A stretch of 64,000 nucleotides of DNA from Epiperipatus broadwayi (taxonomy: Eukaryota; Onychophora; Udeonychophora; Euonychophora; Peripatidae), in contig JAQFVV010000322.1 of the NCBI GenBank assembly GCA_028023455.1, forward strand, positions 680,001-744,000, written 5' to 3'. Within the stretch, counting starts at the first letter, position 1. The number at the start of each line of letters is the position of its first letter. The notes under the pieces are model-generated. The model was not told the origin of the DNA. It saw only the letters and a list, made by a program, of their open reading frames with translations, and ran no database searches. Positions 12,370-24,474 of this stretch are shown here, in pieces. The position numbers were made by a program, and so were the translations under genes.

Positions 12370-13416
12370 ATCTACTTTAATCAGTGTTCACCAATAGCTG
12401 TTTAATTTTACTTATATCTGCATCGAAAGATTACACACACCACTTATTTATACATGTACTTGGTTCTCTCTCCTAAGCTTGCAAGCCAACTTCTATATCT
12501 ATTTGACTTTGCATAAATGGGGACTCATTAACATATCTTAATGTCATTAACTATTCAACATTTTATTACTATATGCTAATTTTCTAGAGTGCTTATTAAT
12601 ATGGAGGTAAACAGAGCAAAACTCTCCATACAGTATTGCCACCTGTGCTAAACAGAGTAATCAATGGATGCCAGAAGGCTTGTGCATAAAATCCCTATCT
12701 AATGCCTACGCATCCAATATCTACTTTAATCAGTGTTCAACAATAGCTGATTAATTTTACTTATATCTGCATCGAAAGATTACACACACCACTTATTTAT
12801 ACATGTACTTGGTTTTCTCTCCTAAGCTTGCAAGCCAACTTCTATATCTATTTGACTTTGCATAAATGGGGACTCATTAACATATCTTAATGTCATTAAC
12901 TATTCAACATTTTATTACTATATGCTAATTTTCTAGAGTGCTTATTAATATGGAGGTAAACAGAGCAAAACTCTCCATACAGTATTGCCACCTGTGCTAA
13001 ACAGAGTAATCAATGGATGCCAGAAGGCTTGTGCATAAAATCCTTATCTAATGCCTACGCATCCAATATCTACTTTAATCAGTGTTCACCAATAGCTGAT
13101 TAATTTTACTTATATCTGCATCGAAAGATTACACACACCACTTATTTATACATGTATTTGGTTCTCTCTCCTAAGCTTGCAAGCCAACTTCTATATCTAT
13201 TTGACTTTGCATAAATGGAGACTCATTAACATATCTTAATGTCATTAACTATTCAACATTTTATTACTATATGCTAATTTTCTAGGGTGCTTATTAATAT
13301 GGAGGTAAACAGAGCAAAACTCTCCATACAGTATTGCCACCAGTGCTAAACAGAGTAATCAATGGATGCCAGAAGGCTTGTGCATAAAATCCCTATCTAA
13401 TGCCTACACATCCAAT
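12370..13416. repeat. Tandem array, three 349-bp units
   Basis: ATCTACTTTAATCAGTGTTC begins at 12370, 12719 and 13068, giving an exact 349-bp period twice. Units are nearly identical by eye. Each is about 235 bp of non-foldback sequence followed by about 112 bp of the FB-A foldback end (from AAACAGAGCAAAACTCTCC to GCATCCAATAT). The third unit runs on into the rest of an FB-A arm. The array was therefore amplified across an FB-A boundary. Confidence 0.9.
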
Positions 13417-13713
13417 ATCCCCAGACTAGTTACTGGCTTGTGGCCTTCATCAGTGAGGAGCTTTGGATCTGAGAGCACTGCATCTAGATCTTAGGATCTA
13501 ATGCAACCCTCTAGCAACTACCTTTTATCTCTACTTGACTACAAAACTATGAGAATGAAATTGAAAACACAAAAAATATTTTCAATCTAAGCTCAATAGC
13601 TTATATAGTCATATGGGTCTGAACTCAGTTCAGCACCCATACATTTTGGTGTCTTTGGCTCTTTTACAACCATAGCCACCACTATCCTATTAGGCAGGAT
13701 TGGTGTTAAACCA
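13300..13713. mobile_element. FB-A foldback arm plus central segment
   Basis: From AAACAGAGCAAAACTCTCC through CCAGACTAGTTACTGGCTTG, TCATCAGTGAGG at about 13448, GGATCTAATGCAACCCTC and GTGTCTTTGGCTCTTTTAC to the central GCCACCACTATCCTATTAGG. It repeats directly at 13746-14123. The same order is found in the copy at 37555-38228. No coding capacity. Confidence 0.75.
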
Positions 13714-14550
13714 TTAAGCATCACATGATCACATTTCCTATACTAGCACATTAATTGTTGATAAACAGAGCAAAACTCTCCATACAGTATTGCACCTGTG
13801 CTAGACACAGTAATCAATGGATGCCAGAAGGCTTGTGCATAAAATCCCTATCTAATGCCTACTAATCCAATATCCCAGACTAGTTTCTGGCTTGTGGCCT
13901 TCATCAATAAGGAGCTTTGGGTCTGAGAGCACTGCATCTAGATCTTAGGATCTAATGCAACCCTCTAGCAACCACCTTTTATCTCTACTTAACTACAAAA
14001 CTATGAGAATGAAATTGAAAACACAAAAAATATTTTCAATCTAAGCTCAATAGCTTATATAGTCATATGAGTCTGAACTCAATTCAGCACCCATACATTT
14101 TGGTGTCTTTGGCTCTTTTACAATAGGATAGTGGTGGCTATGGTTGTAAAAGAGCCAAAGACACCAAAATATATGGGTGCTGAACTGAGTTCAGACCCAT
14201 ATGACTATATAAGCTATTGAGCTTAGATTGAAAATATTTTTTGTGTTTTCCAATTTCATTCTCATAGTTTTGTAGTTGAGATAAAAGGTGGTTGCTAGAG
14301 GGTTGCATTAGATCCTAAGATCTAGATGCAGTGCTCTCAGATCCAAAACTCCTCACTGACGAAGGCCATAAGCCAGAAACTAGTCTGGGGATATTGGATG
14401 AGTAGGCATTAGATAGGGATTTTATGCTCAAGCCTTCTGGCATCCATTGATTACTCTGTTTAGCACAGGTGGCAATACTGTATGGAGAGTTTTGCTCTGT
14501 TTATCAACAATTACTGTGCTAGTATAGGAAATGTTTCATGTGATGCTTAA
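13714..14550. mobile_element. FB-A inverted duplication, about 410-bp arms
   Basis: Left arm 13714-14123 and right arm 14144-14550 are near-perfect reverse complements around a 20-bp spacer (14124-14143). The outer ends are TTAAGCATCACATG and CATGTGATGCTTAA. Each arm holds the FB-A sequence: AAACAGAGCAAAACTCTCC, AATCAATGGATGCCAGAAGG, the CATCAATAAGG / CACTGACGAAGG variant of the TCATCAGTGAGG module, and GGATCTAATGCAACCCTCTA. The RNA or single strand would form a very long hairpin. It is a foldback element, a chromosomal inverted duplication or an assembly artefact. Confidence 0.88.
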
Positions 14551-14571
14551 TATGGAGATAATAATAATATT

Positions 14572-14719
14572 TGTCTGCTTGCAATTATACAACTTCAATA
14601 ACTTTATTTACAATATATATAGATATATTCACAGACAGTTCACACATCCCTTCACTCTAGAAAATAATATTTTAGTCTCTCAGACCTTTTTTAATTTCTC
14701 TTATATCTAGGTGGAGACA
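14572..14719 (-). repeat. Putative 148-bp LTR of a decayed Gypsy element
   Basis: On the minus strand it starts TGTCTCCACC directly after a purine tract (GGAAAAAAAAAG, about 14720-14731) and ends GCAAGCAGACA, giving TGTCT/AGACA terminal inverts. An AATAAA polyadenylation signal lies near its end. It lies just downstream of integrase-like remains. No partner LTR is seen in the window. Confidence 0.55.
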
Positions 14720-14731
14720 CTTTTTTTTTCC

Positions 14732-15540
14732 ATTAGAATAGCCACTTGATTGGATTATCTTAATGAGAAAATACCCCCATATTTCTGTACAATCATGTGA
14801 TTGATTGTTTGATCAAATTGATAGATGGTGGACATTTCCATGTTTTGAGCTGCTGTGGAAATATCTGCACACTCGTCATTTTCACTAGAGTCATGTTTTG
14901 TATTAGCTAATAAAAGTTGACCATTAACTATATTTGATATAACAATCTGATGTGACCATAGATGATTGACATGTATCCTCATAAATAGTCAATCGTGAAT
15001 TTTATTTACTCTAATGACTTTAGATACTCATTCGATTATAACTCCAGGAATCCATTTACTTTTGACATGCCTTTTACCCAAACATATTCACCAATTCTAA
15101 ATTTTTCAAAGTCAACTTTTTTGAATTTTTCCCATCTAAAATGTTTTTACTAGTTACATTATTTACTGTCAATAAATTTGAGAGTTGAGCGATGATCCAT
15201 TTAAGCTGTGCAAAGCACACTTGCAAAGCAATTTTGAAAGCCTGCACACTCCAGACATTCCAATACTTAAAGTATCCATAGATTTGTTTTTATGTTTAAA
15301 CACAAAATTGAATCCAATAATTTTGATAAAAAGGATCAATAATAGAATTAATCTATACATGCAATGGGCAAGAATATAGCTATGGGGATTTCTATTTAAT
15401 AGTGTTGTGTTTTGGCCAATATATAACAGCATTGACTGAGCACAGCCTTTTTTCCATTGCTGTGGCAGGACATTTGACACAACTAGGACTGCAGCTTGAG
15501 GGCAATGATATTTTTTAATTGTAGTAATTTTTGAAAAAAA
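14732..15540 (-). pseudogene. Gypsy integrase C-terminal remnant
   Basis: Minus-strand reading with frameshifts gives FRIGEYVWVKGMSKVNG at about 15050-15110, matching the Gypsy integrase C-terminal pattern (F-x-x-G-x-x-V-W-V-x), and then HVNHLW near 14960, matching the R-R-H-V-x-H-L pattern at the end of pol. The rest, including 15169-15480, cannot be placed firmly. A putative 3' LTR follows. Many stops. Confidence 0.55.
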
Positions 15541-17080
15541 TTGATAACATATAATATTTTATTTTAGGCCCTACAAATGTTGAAACATTCAGCAAGTTAA
15601 TCTAATTTTTGTTGTCAGTCTAAAAACAAGAAAAATGAATTTAAATATGAGTGGTTCTCCCAATCAATTAAAACTAAAATACGATCATCATCAAAAATTA
15701 TAACTACTTATTAAATTTGGGATTGTTTTTAATTACCGAAGCAATATAAATGATATCATATGTAAAATTTGCTATCAATCAAATTCTCAAAAGGTGAATT
15801 TACTATCAATAAAAAATAGGTCCAATGAAAAATAGGCTACTGAAAGCTATATTTACATCAAAAAGTTCATACTGATTTAGTTATTGCCATCTGAAATAAA
15901 AACTGGAGGAATTTTGAGAATTTTATTTGAAAACCTAGAAGATCATAATCTGAAATTAGAAAATGCTGAATGCAAGAAAACTTATAAAAACATAATTAAA
16001 ATTCTAATAGACAATATTACCCTAGCAATTCCTGGATGCCTTCTGTGCCATCTATACATGATAATGTAGGAAAATAAGTTAATGTTCCTGAATTATAGTC
16101 TAGCAGGAATTATTTCTTTGAATTTGTAGAATGTATAATGTAAACATATGTAAGGAGAGTATTAATTAAGGTTCAAAAATCTTCATTTCCTTGTTAATGA
16201 AGTTATGAATATTTAATTAGAAAGAAAAATTAATATTACATATAAAATACAGATTAAAATTTGAATCCATCTATAAAATAAAATTTGCAGCATTATTAAT
16301 CTTATTGCATGTGATAGGCATTCATTTGTAATAGGAATAAAAAAGTTTTTCAGAGAGAATAACTTTATTTACAAAAAATGGTTATGTTTACTTCTGAAAT
16401 ATTAGAAAAAATAAACTGTGTCTGCTTATCTATGAGATGATATTTCACATTTAGTGCAACCGCACTGTGTAAGCCGGGGTAGACTCAGGAATAGATGATG
16501 CATGGAAACAGATTCTATTTATTAAAGCTTTTGAAATCCTTTCAAAGGCAAATACATATAATGTTTAATACATCATCGACAAGAATTAAAAAACTTAACA
16601 ATTGGCCAACATTTCAGACCTCTCAATGAAGTATGATAGGTATCTAGATATTAAATGATCTGGTAAGAAATTATGACTTTTTAATAAGTTACTGCACAGA
16701 ACAATAAAGAATTCAATGACTCACTAAATAAAGATTGTTTAAAAAACTTGAAAAATGTGATTCTTCAAAATGTATTTGTGAAATTATTAGCACTAAACAA
16801 AACATTGCAAGGGACTAGTTTATTCTCAATGGAGGCACATCAATTTTCAAAGGCAAAAGTTAGTAAACTAAAAGCACAATATCTGGATAACATCTGATAG
16901 AGTATGAATGTTCAAACAATTTTAGACTCCAATGATTATAGACATACAATCCTTTTGTAATAAAAAAAAAAATCTTGAACACGGCATGGAAAAGATAGTC
17001 TAAAACATTCATTTGTTAAACATGAATCTATAATAAATAGTATAATTATAATTATATATTTAGATACAATTTTTAGAACA
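15541..17080. other. AT-rich DNA, no gene recognised
   Basis: A 61-codon open frame at 15884-16069 has no recognisable motif and is likely chance. No repeat was matched elsewhere in the window. Confidence 0.5.
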
Positions 17081-17085
17081 GTATG

Positions 17086-17667
17086 TGTTATATTCCTCCC
17101 TTCTCTCAGAAGTGGACTATTCCAGATTCCTCCTTATCTGTACGGATTAAGCATTGTTTGCCAAAGGCCAATAGGCTGATGGCCAATAAGCAATGATGCT
17201 TGATGAATCCAAATGTTTTCAATAAGGTTGTGGATCTGGCTATAAATAGTCAGCCTTTTGTGAGAATCAGGGAAGAACATCTGTCTAACCTGAAAAGACT
17301 GTATGCATTCTCTCAGGGAAGCCCTGTTAACCTGAACAGCAGTCAGCATTCCCACTAATAGCAATCTGCTATTTGTCTACATAGCTAGGCAATTCCACAG
17401 AGGGACTGGACACTGCCACGACTACTGTTGACTCAAGGCAAGCTGTCAGGTACAGCTGGAAGACTCAAGGCAAGCTGTCAGGTGTAACTGGAAGTGGTAG
17501 AAACACAAGACTCGGATTCAAGAGTTTCAGTATAACTATTGTTTATTGTATATATACTGTATAATTTGTTGTATATAGTTGTGAATAATAAATATTATAT
17601 TAATTGTAATACTGGTATTAATATTAATTTCTGTAGGTTGGGTCTGTAATCCAGACCAAACACAACA
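17086..17667 (+). mobile_element. Solo LTR, 582 bp, with 5-bp target duplication
   Basis: Begins TGTTATATTCC and ends AAACACAACA (TGTT/AACA terminal inverts). It is flanked on both sides by GTATG (17081-17085 and 17668-17672). A TATA box (TATAAATAG, 17241-17249) and an AATAAA signal (17587-17592) support LTR identity and plus orientation. A 32-bp internal direct duplication starts with GACTCAAGGCAAGCTGTCAG at 17430 and 17462. No internal retrotransposon sequence is attached, so it arose by LTR-LTR recombination. It does not resemble the 233-bp LTRs at 58320 and 62586. Confidence 0.88.
17241..17249 (+). promoter_or_regulatory. TATA box of the solo LTR
   Basis: TATAAATAG about 155 bases into the LTR and about 345 bases upstream of the AATAAA signal, a plausible U3 core promoter position. 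Confidence 0.6.
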
Positions 17668-17672
17668 GTATG

Positions 17673-18013
17673 GAAATGTAAAATTGCAGTAACTTTTTGA
17701 TATCTGTGCAAGTTTTCAAGCTTCCAGCACTAATTGCGAATGTAGTTTTAGTAAGAACATGATAAAATCAAAATCTGATAATAGACCAAATAATGAACAT
17801 TTGGATAATTTAATAAAAATTAAGCATTATATCTTGTCAGAAAAGTAAATAAATCTAGACAAAGTTTGTAAAATTTTGATAAATTGAAAAAATAAAGGAC
17901 TAATTACTATTATTGAGTTTTGTTATTATTTTTAAGTTATCTTCTACAATATTTTATTATAAAATTATTTTATATATAAACATGCAAATAAATGCTATAT
18001 TTTGACATATATA
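17673..18013. other. AT-rich spacer, nothing recognised
   Basis: No open frame or repeat identified. Confidence 0.5.
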
Positions 18014-20480
18014 TTGTAAGAGTGTGGTCCCAGCCTATTGCGAGCAAAGAGGGTCTGAAATCAAGATATACTTAACTAAAAGTATAACGAGTCTGTTGAC
18101 ACTTTTTGTTATGTAAAAAAAAATTATGACAATTGTATTGTGGGTAGATTGTGACGGCATATTTTATTTTTTATCTATTTTCTTTTTGTTCCCTTGGGTC
18201 TGCTGACTATGGAACAGGGGTGATTGATGCTCGGTTTGCTAAATTCCAGAGTTTGATATAAAACAGTAACAAAGAAAAATGGGATTTAAATTTAATTATT
18301 ACATTATTAATTTTTTTTAAAGAAAAATTGTTAAAGAGGCTAAAGGAAATTAAAACACTTAAACAATGGGAATACAGAATGATATATAACATGCTTTTGA
18401 CACAGACTGAATTAGAGAGAAAAGAAACTGAATTGTTTTAATCAAGACAAAAATAGATATTTTTTTAAAGCTATCAACACCATTAAAAAAATGCTTAAAA
18501 ATGAACTAATGTTCGATTTATAATTTGATTTTATAAAAAAAAAAAACGTCTTCAAAAACTATAAAACGATTATAAGAGGAAGAGTTTATAAAGATCAAAG
18601 AAATAATATATTTTCTTAGAAAAGACATTAATAATTCCAAGAGAATAATCAGGTAAATTTTTATTACTCAGCAATATAAAGCTCATAAGAATTATTAGCT
18701 GGTTGAAGAAACCGAAAAAAGCCCACATATCTTTTAATTTATAACAGATAATATTAATTCTAATGAATATTAAGCAATACAAAAGGATGTGGGGGTACAA
18801 AGCTCATTAAATATTATAGATGGGAGGCTGCCAATCATAGGTCTATTAATAATTTGACTTTATAAACTAATAACATCAGTAATGTCTTTACCATCACCAT
18901 AAGGAGTCAGTATTCATTAGGATCATGGAGAAAGAAGCAATGAACAAAGGAACATTCCCTGTGCACTGTCAAGTCATCAACTGATTACCCTAGAGGATGA
19001 CCAGTTAACAACAAATGGATTACCAACTCCCAAGATCTAGGAATTTTCCTAATTTAAAAGGAATCAGCTATCTTATCATCTGTATCCAGAAGAGCTAACT
19101 ACATTGACTAACAATTTTAATTATTCAAATTATATATGTATCATGTAGAGCCCACTTTTTCTTTGTTATATAACTCTTTCTTATTTTTTTTATTGAAAGA
19201 ATTGATAATCCAGTCATAATTATGCAAGAGGGTCTGTAGATTGATCACTACATTTTTTGATTGTAATAAAATCTAGATGCTGATCCTAAGTCTACCAACT
19301 AAAAAACTGAATGATTGACAGGTATGTTTATTGTTAAATTACCTTTATTATTACTTCTTATTCTGTATGACCGACTAAACCTCTTGTATGTATGGTTATT
19401 GCTATCATAAACACTGGTAATGCAAAGGGGGAACTTTGTACCCAAAGGCAGCAGTCAGTAAATCATGATGCATTGCCATGAGTAAGGTAGACAAATTAAA
19501 GTCAGGGAATAGCAGGTAGTGAATGACTAACCTACATGGGGTCAAAGATTAGGGGATAATTATAATATTATATGAATCAAATGAAGGATGATCTGATCTA
19601 CCTAAATGTCAAATTGATTTGTTCCAAAATATTGTAAATCACGCACAATGGAATAAAGTTGTTAATGATTTATTTTATTTAATTAGTTTGTATACGATTC
19701 CTCATTTATCTAATTTTCCATCATTCACACCATATCATTTATCTTAATTTTCCATCATCTATGCTGTATAATTTGTCCATCCTTCCATTATTCATGCCAT
19801 ATTATTTATCTAACTTTTCATTATCCATGCCATATCATTTATCCAACTTTCCATCATTCATACCATATCATGTATCTATGTTTCCTTCTTCCATTCCATA
19901 TCATTATATATCATTCCATTATTCATGCCATATCATTTATCTAATTTTCCATTATCTATACCATGTCATTTATTTAACTTTCCATCATCCATACCATATC
20001 ACTTATCTAACTTTCCATTAGCCATGCCACATCATTTATCTAACTTTCCCATTAGCCATGTCATATTATCTAACTTTCCATCATCTATGCCACACTGCAC
20101 ACATAACTCAGATGTAAATATTTTTAGTTTTATATCAAACTTATTCTAATCATCACCCTATCTTATTAGGATCATGCATATAGCCATGGAGTTTGAATAC
20201 CGAGGAGTAACAGGAATATGAGGAGAATTGTCGAAGACCTAAAGAGCAACCATATGGTAATTATATGTATTAGAGTTGACCTAAGCATACTATTAAATGT
20301 GATATATTTATACCTGATGAATTGTATGACTTAAACTTGTACCATCATCTCAATGTAAAAATAAAATGAATGGCGTAAAGAGTCATTTTGTTCTCTTCTA
20401 TTCCAATTAATGACCAATTATTGGTGCTAGACACCATCCAGTTGTGTCATTAGGAGTCTGGTCTTACCATAATAAATCTA
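18014..20480. repeat. Interspersed repeat R2.4, copy B
   Basis: Same orientation as copy A at 4806-7010 and about 250 bp longer. The extra length is about 100 bp around 18855-18960 plus a larger minisatellite. Conserved landmarks include GATTGATGCTCGGTTTGC (near 18220), GTCAAGTCATCAACTGA (near 18968), AATGCAAAGGGGGAACTTTG (near 19420) and CATCCAGTTGTGTCATTAGG (near 20435). No conserved open frame. Confidence 0.75.
19690..20090 (+). repeat. 33-bp minisatellite, about 12 units (R2.4 copy B)
   Basis: Units of about 33 bp with core ATATCATTTATCTAACTTTC and variable CCATCATTCATACC or CCATTAGCCATGCC ends. Copy A has about four units at the same place. The open frames here (for example 19925-20149) are translations of the repeat, not a gene. 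Confidence 0.85.
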
Positions 20481-20611
20481 TTCCATTAAAAATACCACAG
20501 CCAATCATTGGGAATGAATCACATATATTAAGATTCCAATTTTCATTCATCTCATTACAAATGGCATCCAATGGATTGGCATCATGAACTCAGCTGGTTG
20601 TCATGCCATTC

Positions 20612-20690
20612 TGCTACATAATATATATATATATATATATTGCATTTTGGCTACATAATATATATATATATATATATTGCACTTTGGCTG
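20612..20690. repeat. (TA)n microsatellite, duplicated with a 15-bp linker
   Basis: Two (TA)n runs of about 20 bases, each preceded by GGCTACATAA or CTGCTACATAA and followed by TTGCAxTTTGGCT, giving a roughly 41-bp tandem duplication. Confidence 0.7.
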
Positions 20691-20694
20691 ATTA

Positions 20695-23560
20695 GCTTGT
20701 AGATGTACTATTCTAACATTGGAGGCGAGTGCAACATTTTATTGCAATAATAATTCTGCCAGTGTTTTCATAGTTGATGCATTCAGAGTGAAGTATTGGT
20801 AAAACATAGTTTTGACCAATGATTTTATATTTTTAAATGTTTTCTTAAATATCAGCTTTAACAGTTACAATGCCTTCTCAGCCAATGCATTCAATTCCAA
20901 ATGTTAAAGTTAAAATATGGTGTATTTCTGTACAGCAAATAATTCTTAAACTCCATAGAGGTCAATCCCATTCCATTGTCAGTCATTAAATTTTCTGAAC
21001 AACCTCTTGAAGGGCTCTAATTGTACACACTATGCCAGGGTTTATATGAGTTTGTACTCAACCACCTTAAGAATCACTGATAAAATAAATATCCATTCAT
21101 TGGATCAGCATGATCTATGTGAACACTTTGTCATGGAATATTTGACTTTGCCCAAGATTCCTATGTTGATGGCATTCATAGCAATCTTTTATTGTCTGAT
21201 TGATTTTGCAATTCAAATTAAGTAACCAAACATTAAGTTCATGCCTAAGCTTTCATGGATATACAATACTTGGATGACCATTATGTAGCAATTGGAGCAC
21301 CTGTCTATGGCCTCGTATGGTATGAACACACAATATCAAGAGGTAAACTTGGCAAGGTAATAATTTTTGATAAGCTTTCTCGAAGGGTGCTGCAATGTAA
21401 CTTGGCTAATCTTTTAGCTATTTCAATTTTTAACCCTTTTTTACACCTGCTGTTTTTATTGGCCCATTTGGCAACCCTAACCCTGTTCAAAATTTCTGAA
21501 TTCATTGTATCAATAAAAATTACTTTGGTTCTGCTGCACTTTCCAGATATCTGGTGTGATAAAGCATGAGCATGGCCAATCTCTTTAGTTTGCAATCATA
21601 GGAAGCTGATAAATTAATTCACCAGACTAATTTATGGCTGGAAAGTTCTGGAATTTTCTTATTTGAACCAAAAATTCTCAGTAATGGATGGTGTTTAGTT
21701 TCAAAAATTTTCATCCATATACATATTGATGGATTTTTTATACTGCAAAAACAATAGTCTGAGCTTCTTCATTGATATGACTATAATTTTTTTCAGCAGC
21801 TGTCAAAGTCTTTGAGGCATATGCAATTGGACATTCTCCAAAATAGTGGTGTAAGATGACAGCTCCAACTCTGAATTCCAATGCTTCAGTAATTATAATC
21901 ATTTCCTGTTTATTGTGGTAATGTACAAGTAGTTGGTTAGAAATTATAAATCTTTTGTTTTCTGAAAAGCTAAATTATGTTCCTCTATCCATTTACAGCA
22001 CTGTCCTTTTCACAGTAACTCATATAAAGGTGTAATGATGTGCAATTTTCCTCTAAGAAAACTCAAGAAATTAAATGAACCTAAGAAAGCTTGTAAATAT
22101 TTTAGGTTTTGCAGTATTTTTATAGCTCTAACTTTCTCCATATTAGGATATTTTCTCTTTTATGTAATAAGGATAGCCCAGAAACTATCTCTGAGGTAGC
22201 CCATACACATTTTGCAGTATTCGGGCTAGTTCATATGTCTTATTTTTAATACATGTTTATGATACATATTTTTAAATCATGCTCAGTGTAGGAAGTTATA
22301 AATATGTCATCAACACAGGAATAATTCCCTTCATACCTTGGAACAAACTATCCATTTTGGCTTGAAAGATGTTCAAGGTGATCATGATCCCATGAAATAA
22401 CATTTTTACACATAAGAAAAAGTCCTAGGTGAGTGTTAATTTTAAGAAACTCTGCAGTTCTTTTCATAGCAGATATTTGGTGGAAGATGGACATTAAATC
22501 AATCTTCATGAAAAAAATGATGCATTCTGAAGCGATGTTATAAATTTGCACACATGACACAGGATACACTTCTTTGTTGATTAATTTATTAAATGTGTCA
22601 TAATAATCACTGCAAAGATGAATAGTTTCCTATTTCATTATCACTATTACTGGTGTAGCCCACAATAAATCTTCTACCAGAGACAACACAGCTTTGGAAA
22701 CCATGACTTAATCTTCTCTTCAACTTTTGGTTTTAAAGTGAATGGTGTCTTACATGGTTTAAATACTATAGGTTGGCAATCCTTAGTAGCTCAATATCTA
22801 TTAGCCATGATTTTAATTCAGCTAATCTCAAATAAATAGAGAACTTATCTCTAACTTTTGTTTCCAGTTGTACTTTTTTAATTATCTTAAGTCATACCCC
22901 CAATGGATGAAATCATTTTTACCCAGTAAAGGGTTTATAATCCTCTTCACTATAAATACAGATAAAATTTAATTCTGGTATTGAATTTTACAGGTACTAC
23001 CACTTTACACATATGTCTATCTTCTTTCCATTTACATCCATAGCCAGTACATGTGGATTTTCCAATGTCCACTTGTTTTATTTTTACCACTGATAATATT
23101 CCAATCTTTTAATGATAATTATGACAATCCTATGTTACTGTTGACTTTCATATTTATTTTATTTTCACAAGATGGTCACATCAAATGTATATAATCAGTG
23201 TCTTTTTTTTTGACATCTTCCTTACCTCTCATTCCACTTCCCTTCAATTTAAAGTTTAGATAAGGTTTAGCTTTTGCATTTTTGTCTTTTATGTTGTCAA
23301 ATATGAGCTAAATGCCTTTTCATGTTACACATATGACACTTCTCCATTTTAAATTTCCAAAATGTTTTAATGTGCGCTTTCAAGTCACAATAATAATAGG
23401 TCAAGTGATCCTTTGTAGTCTTCAAACTCATGCTAGCAGCTGGTACTATATTTACAAGAATCAAGTATTCTGCACACCAATTGAAGTTGGCAATTTTGAT
23501 AATATTTTTTAACATAATGTTTTGTGCAATATACTTTCTAATTACTATCTTATATGACAG
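20695..23560 (-). pseudogene. Decayed Gypsy element body: gag knuckles, RT, RNase H, integrase
   Basis: Read on the minus strand from high to low coordinates. About 23297-23420 gives two linked zinc-knuckle remains (YYYCDLKAH and KCHMCNMKRHLAHI followed by a stop where the last Cys is expected). About 22348-22500 gives an RT segment (KIDLMSIFHQIS, INTHLGLFL). About 21760-21960 gives RNase H (MIIITEALEFRVGAVI, CPIAYASKTLTAAEKNYSHI). About 21130-21180 gives an integrase zinc region (DCYECHQHRNLG). About 20700-20790 gives the integrase end (LAELLL). This is standard Ty3/Gypsy order. Stops and frameshifts occur throughout. No LTRs were assigned. Confidence 0.78.
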
Positions 23561-23629
23561 ACTCATATTTGAATGGTGACATCTAGAAGACTTTGAAAAA
23601 TTGTCAAGTGTGTCAAAGCTGACAGTAAA

Positions 23630-24474
23630 TTCCTTTAATAAACCATGCAGGACTGTTTCATGGGAAAATATTCTTTGTAGCCATAGATGTATATTCAAAA
23701 TGGGATGAATATTGAGTAGTATAGAGTGTAATAAAAGTTTTGAACAAACTGAAAGAGGTACAGCACATATTAACACCAGCTTATCACCTTCAGTCCAATA
23801 GAATAGTAAAGAAGTCAGTATAATTGCTGAAAATGCATTAAAGAAGCAGGAATATGCAGACACATTAAGTGATTACAGATGCCATGTTTTACCAGCATTT
23901 TACATCCAGCATGTTCACAAACAAGTTTTCTGTGGAATTGTTATTAAAACAATGTATGAGAACACATTTATTTATATTAGATCCAAATAAAAATAGAAGG
24001 AAAACCAGCTATTTGGAAAATATTAAATTTATTAATAATCAAAATGTGTGTATTAAAGATATATTAAAGAAGAAATGACTACCGGAAATAATTAAAAAAA
24101 TAGTATCTACACATTTATGTGAAATAAAGTTAGAAGATGGCAGAATTTTGAGATGTCATGTAAATCATATTAAAGAATGGAGAATAGAAACATTAAGACT
24201 GATGTTTCTGAAATGAAACAGAATTAAAAACACTCCAGTTCAAGAAGAACTTATAGAATTAAATAATGAATAAAGAAAAGATTATAGAACCAGAAGAAGA
24301 TAGAATATCAACAAGACCTACCAGAGTATGGAAGATACTGACAAAGCTACTAGACTATTTTGTAAATAAAACATTGTATTGTGTATAAAGCAAAACTATA
24401 ATATTGATATACAAAGCAAAACTATAATAGTGATAAAAATAAAATTCTGAATATTTCTGGAATAAAGGGGAGAA
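23630..24474 (+). pseudogene. Decayed Gypsy integrase C-terminal half, opposite strand
   Basis: Plus-strand reading gives FFVAIDVYSKWDEY at about 23665 (integrase core), PAYHLQSNRIVKKSV near 23785 (the H-P-x-x-N-G region), SVELLLKQCMRTHLFI near 23930 (the P-A-E-L-L-L region), RCHVNHIKEW near 24155 and STRPTRV near 24310. A purine tract AATAAAGGGGAGAA at 24461-24474 is a likely polypurine tract. It lies head to head with the minus-strand gag remains that end near 23560. Non-functional. Confidence 0.75.

Noticed and set aside
12370-13416. Tandem repeats as a CRISPR array
   Set aside because: Units are 349 bp and repeated throughout, with no short repeat and variable-spacer structure, and the window is eukaryotic.
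19761-20149. Repetitive open frames reading MPYHLSNF units as a repeat protein
   Set aside because: They are translations of the 33-bp minisatellite; units mutate out of frame and copy A has no matching long frame.
23297-23863. 188-codon minus-strand frame as a host gene
   Set aside because: Its C-terminal end is a decayed Gypsy gag zinc-knuckle region and its N-terminal part is antisense to plus-strand integrase remains; the open length is accidental.
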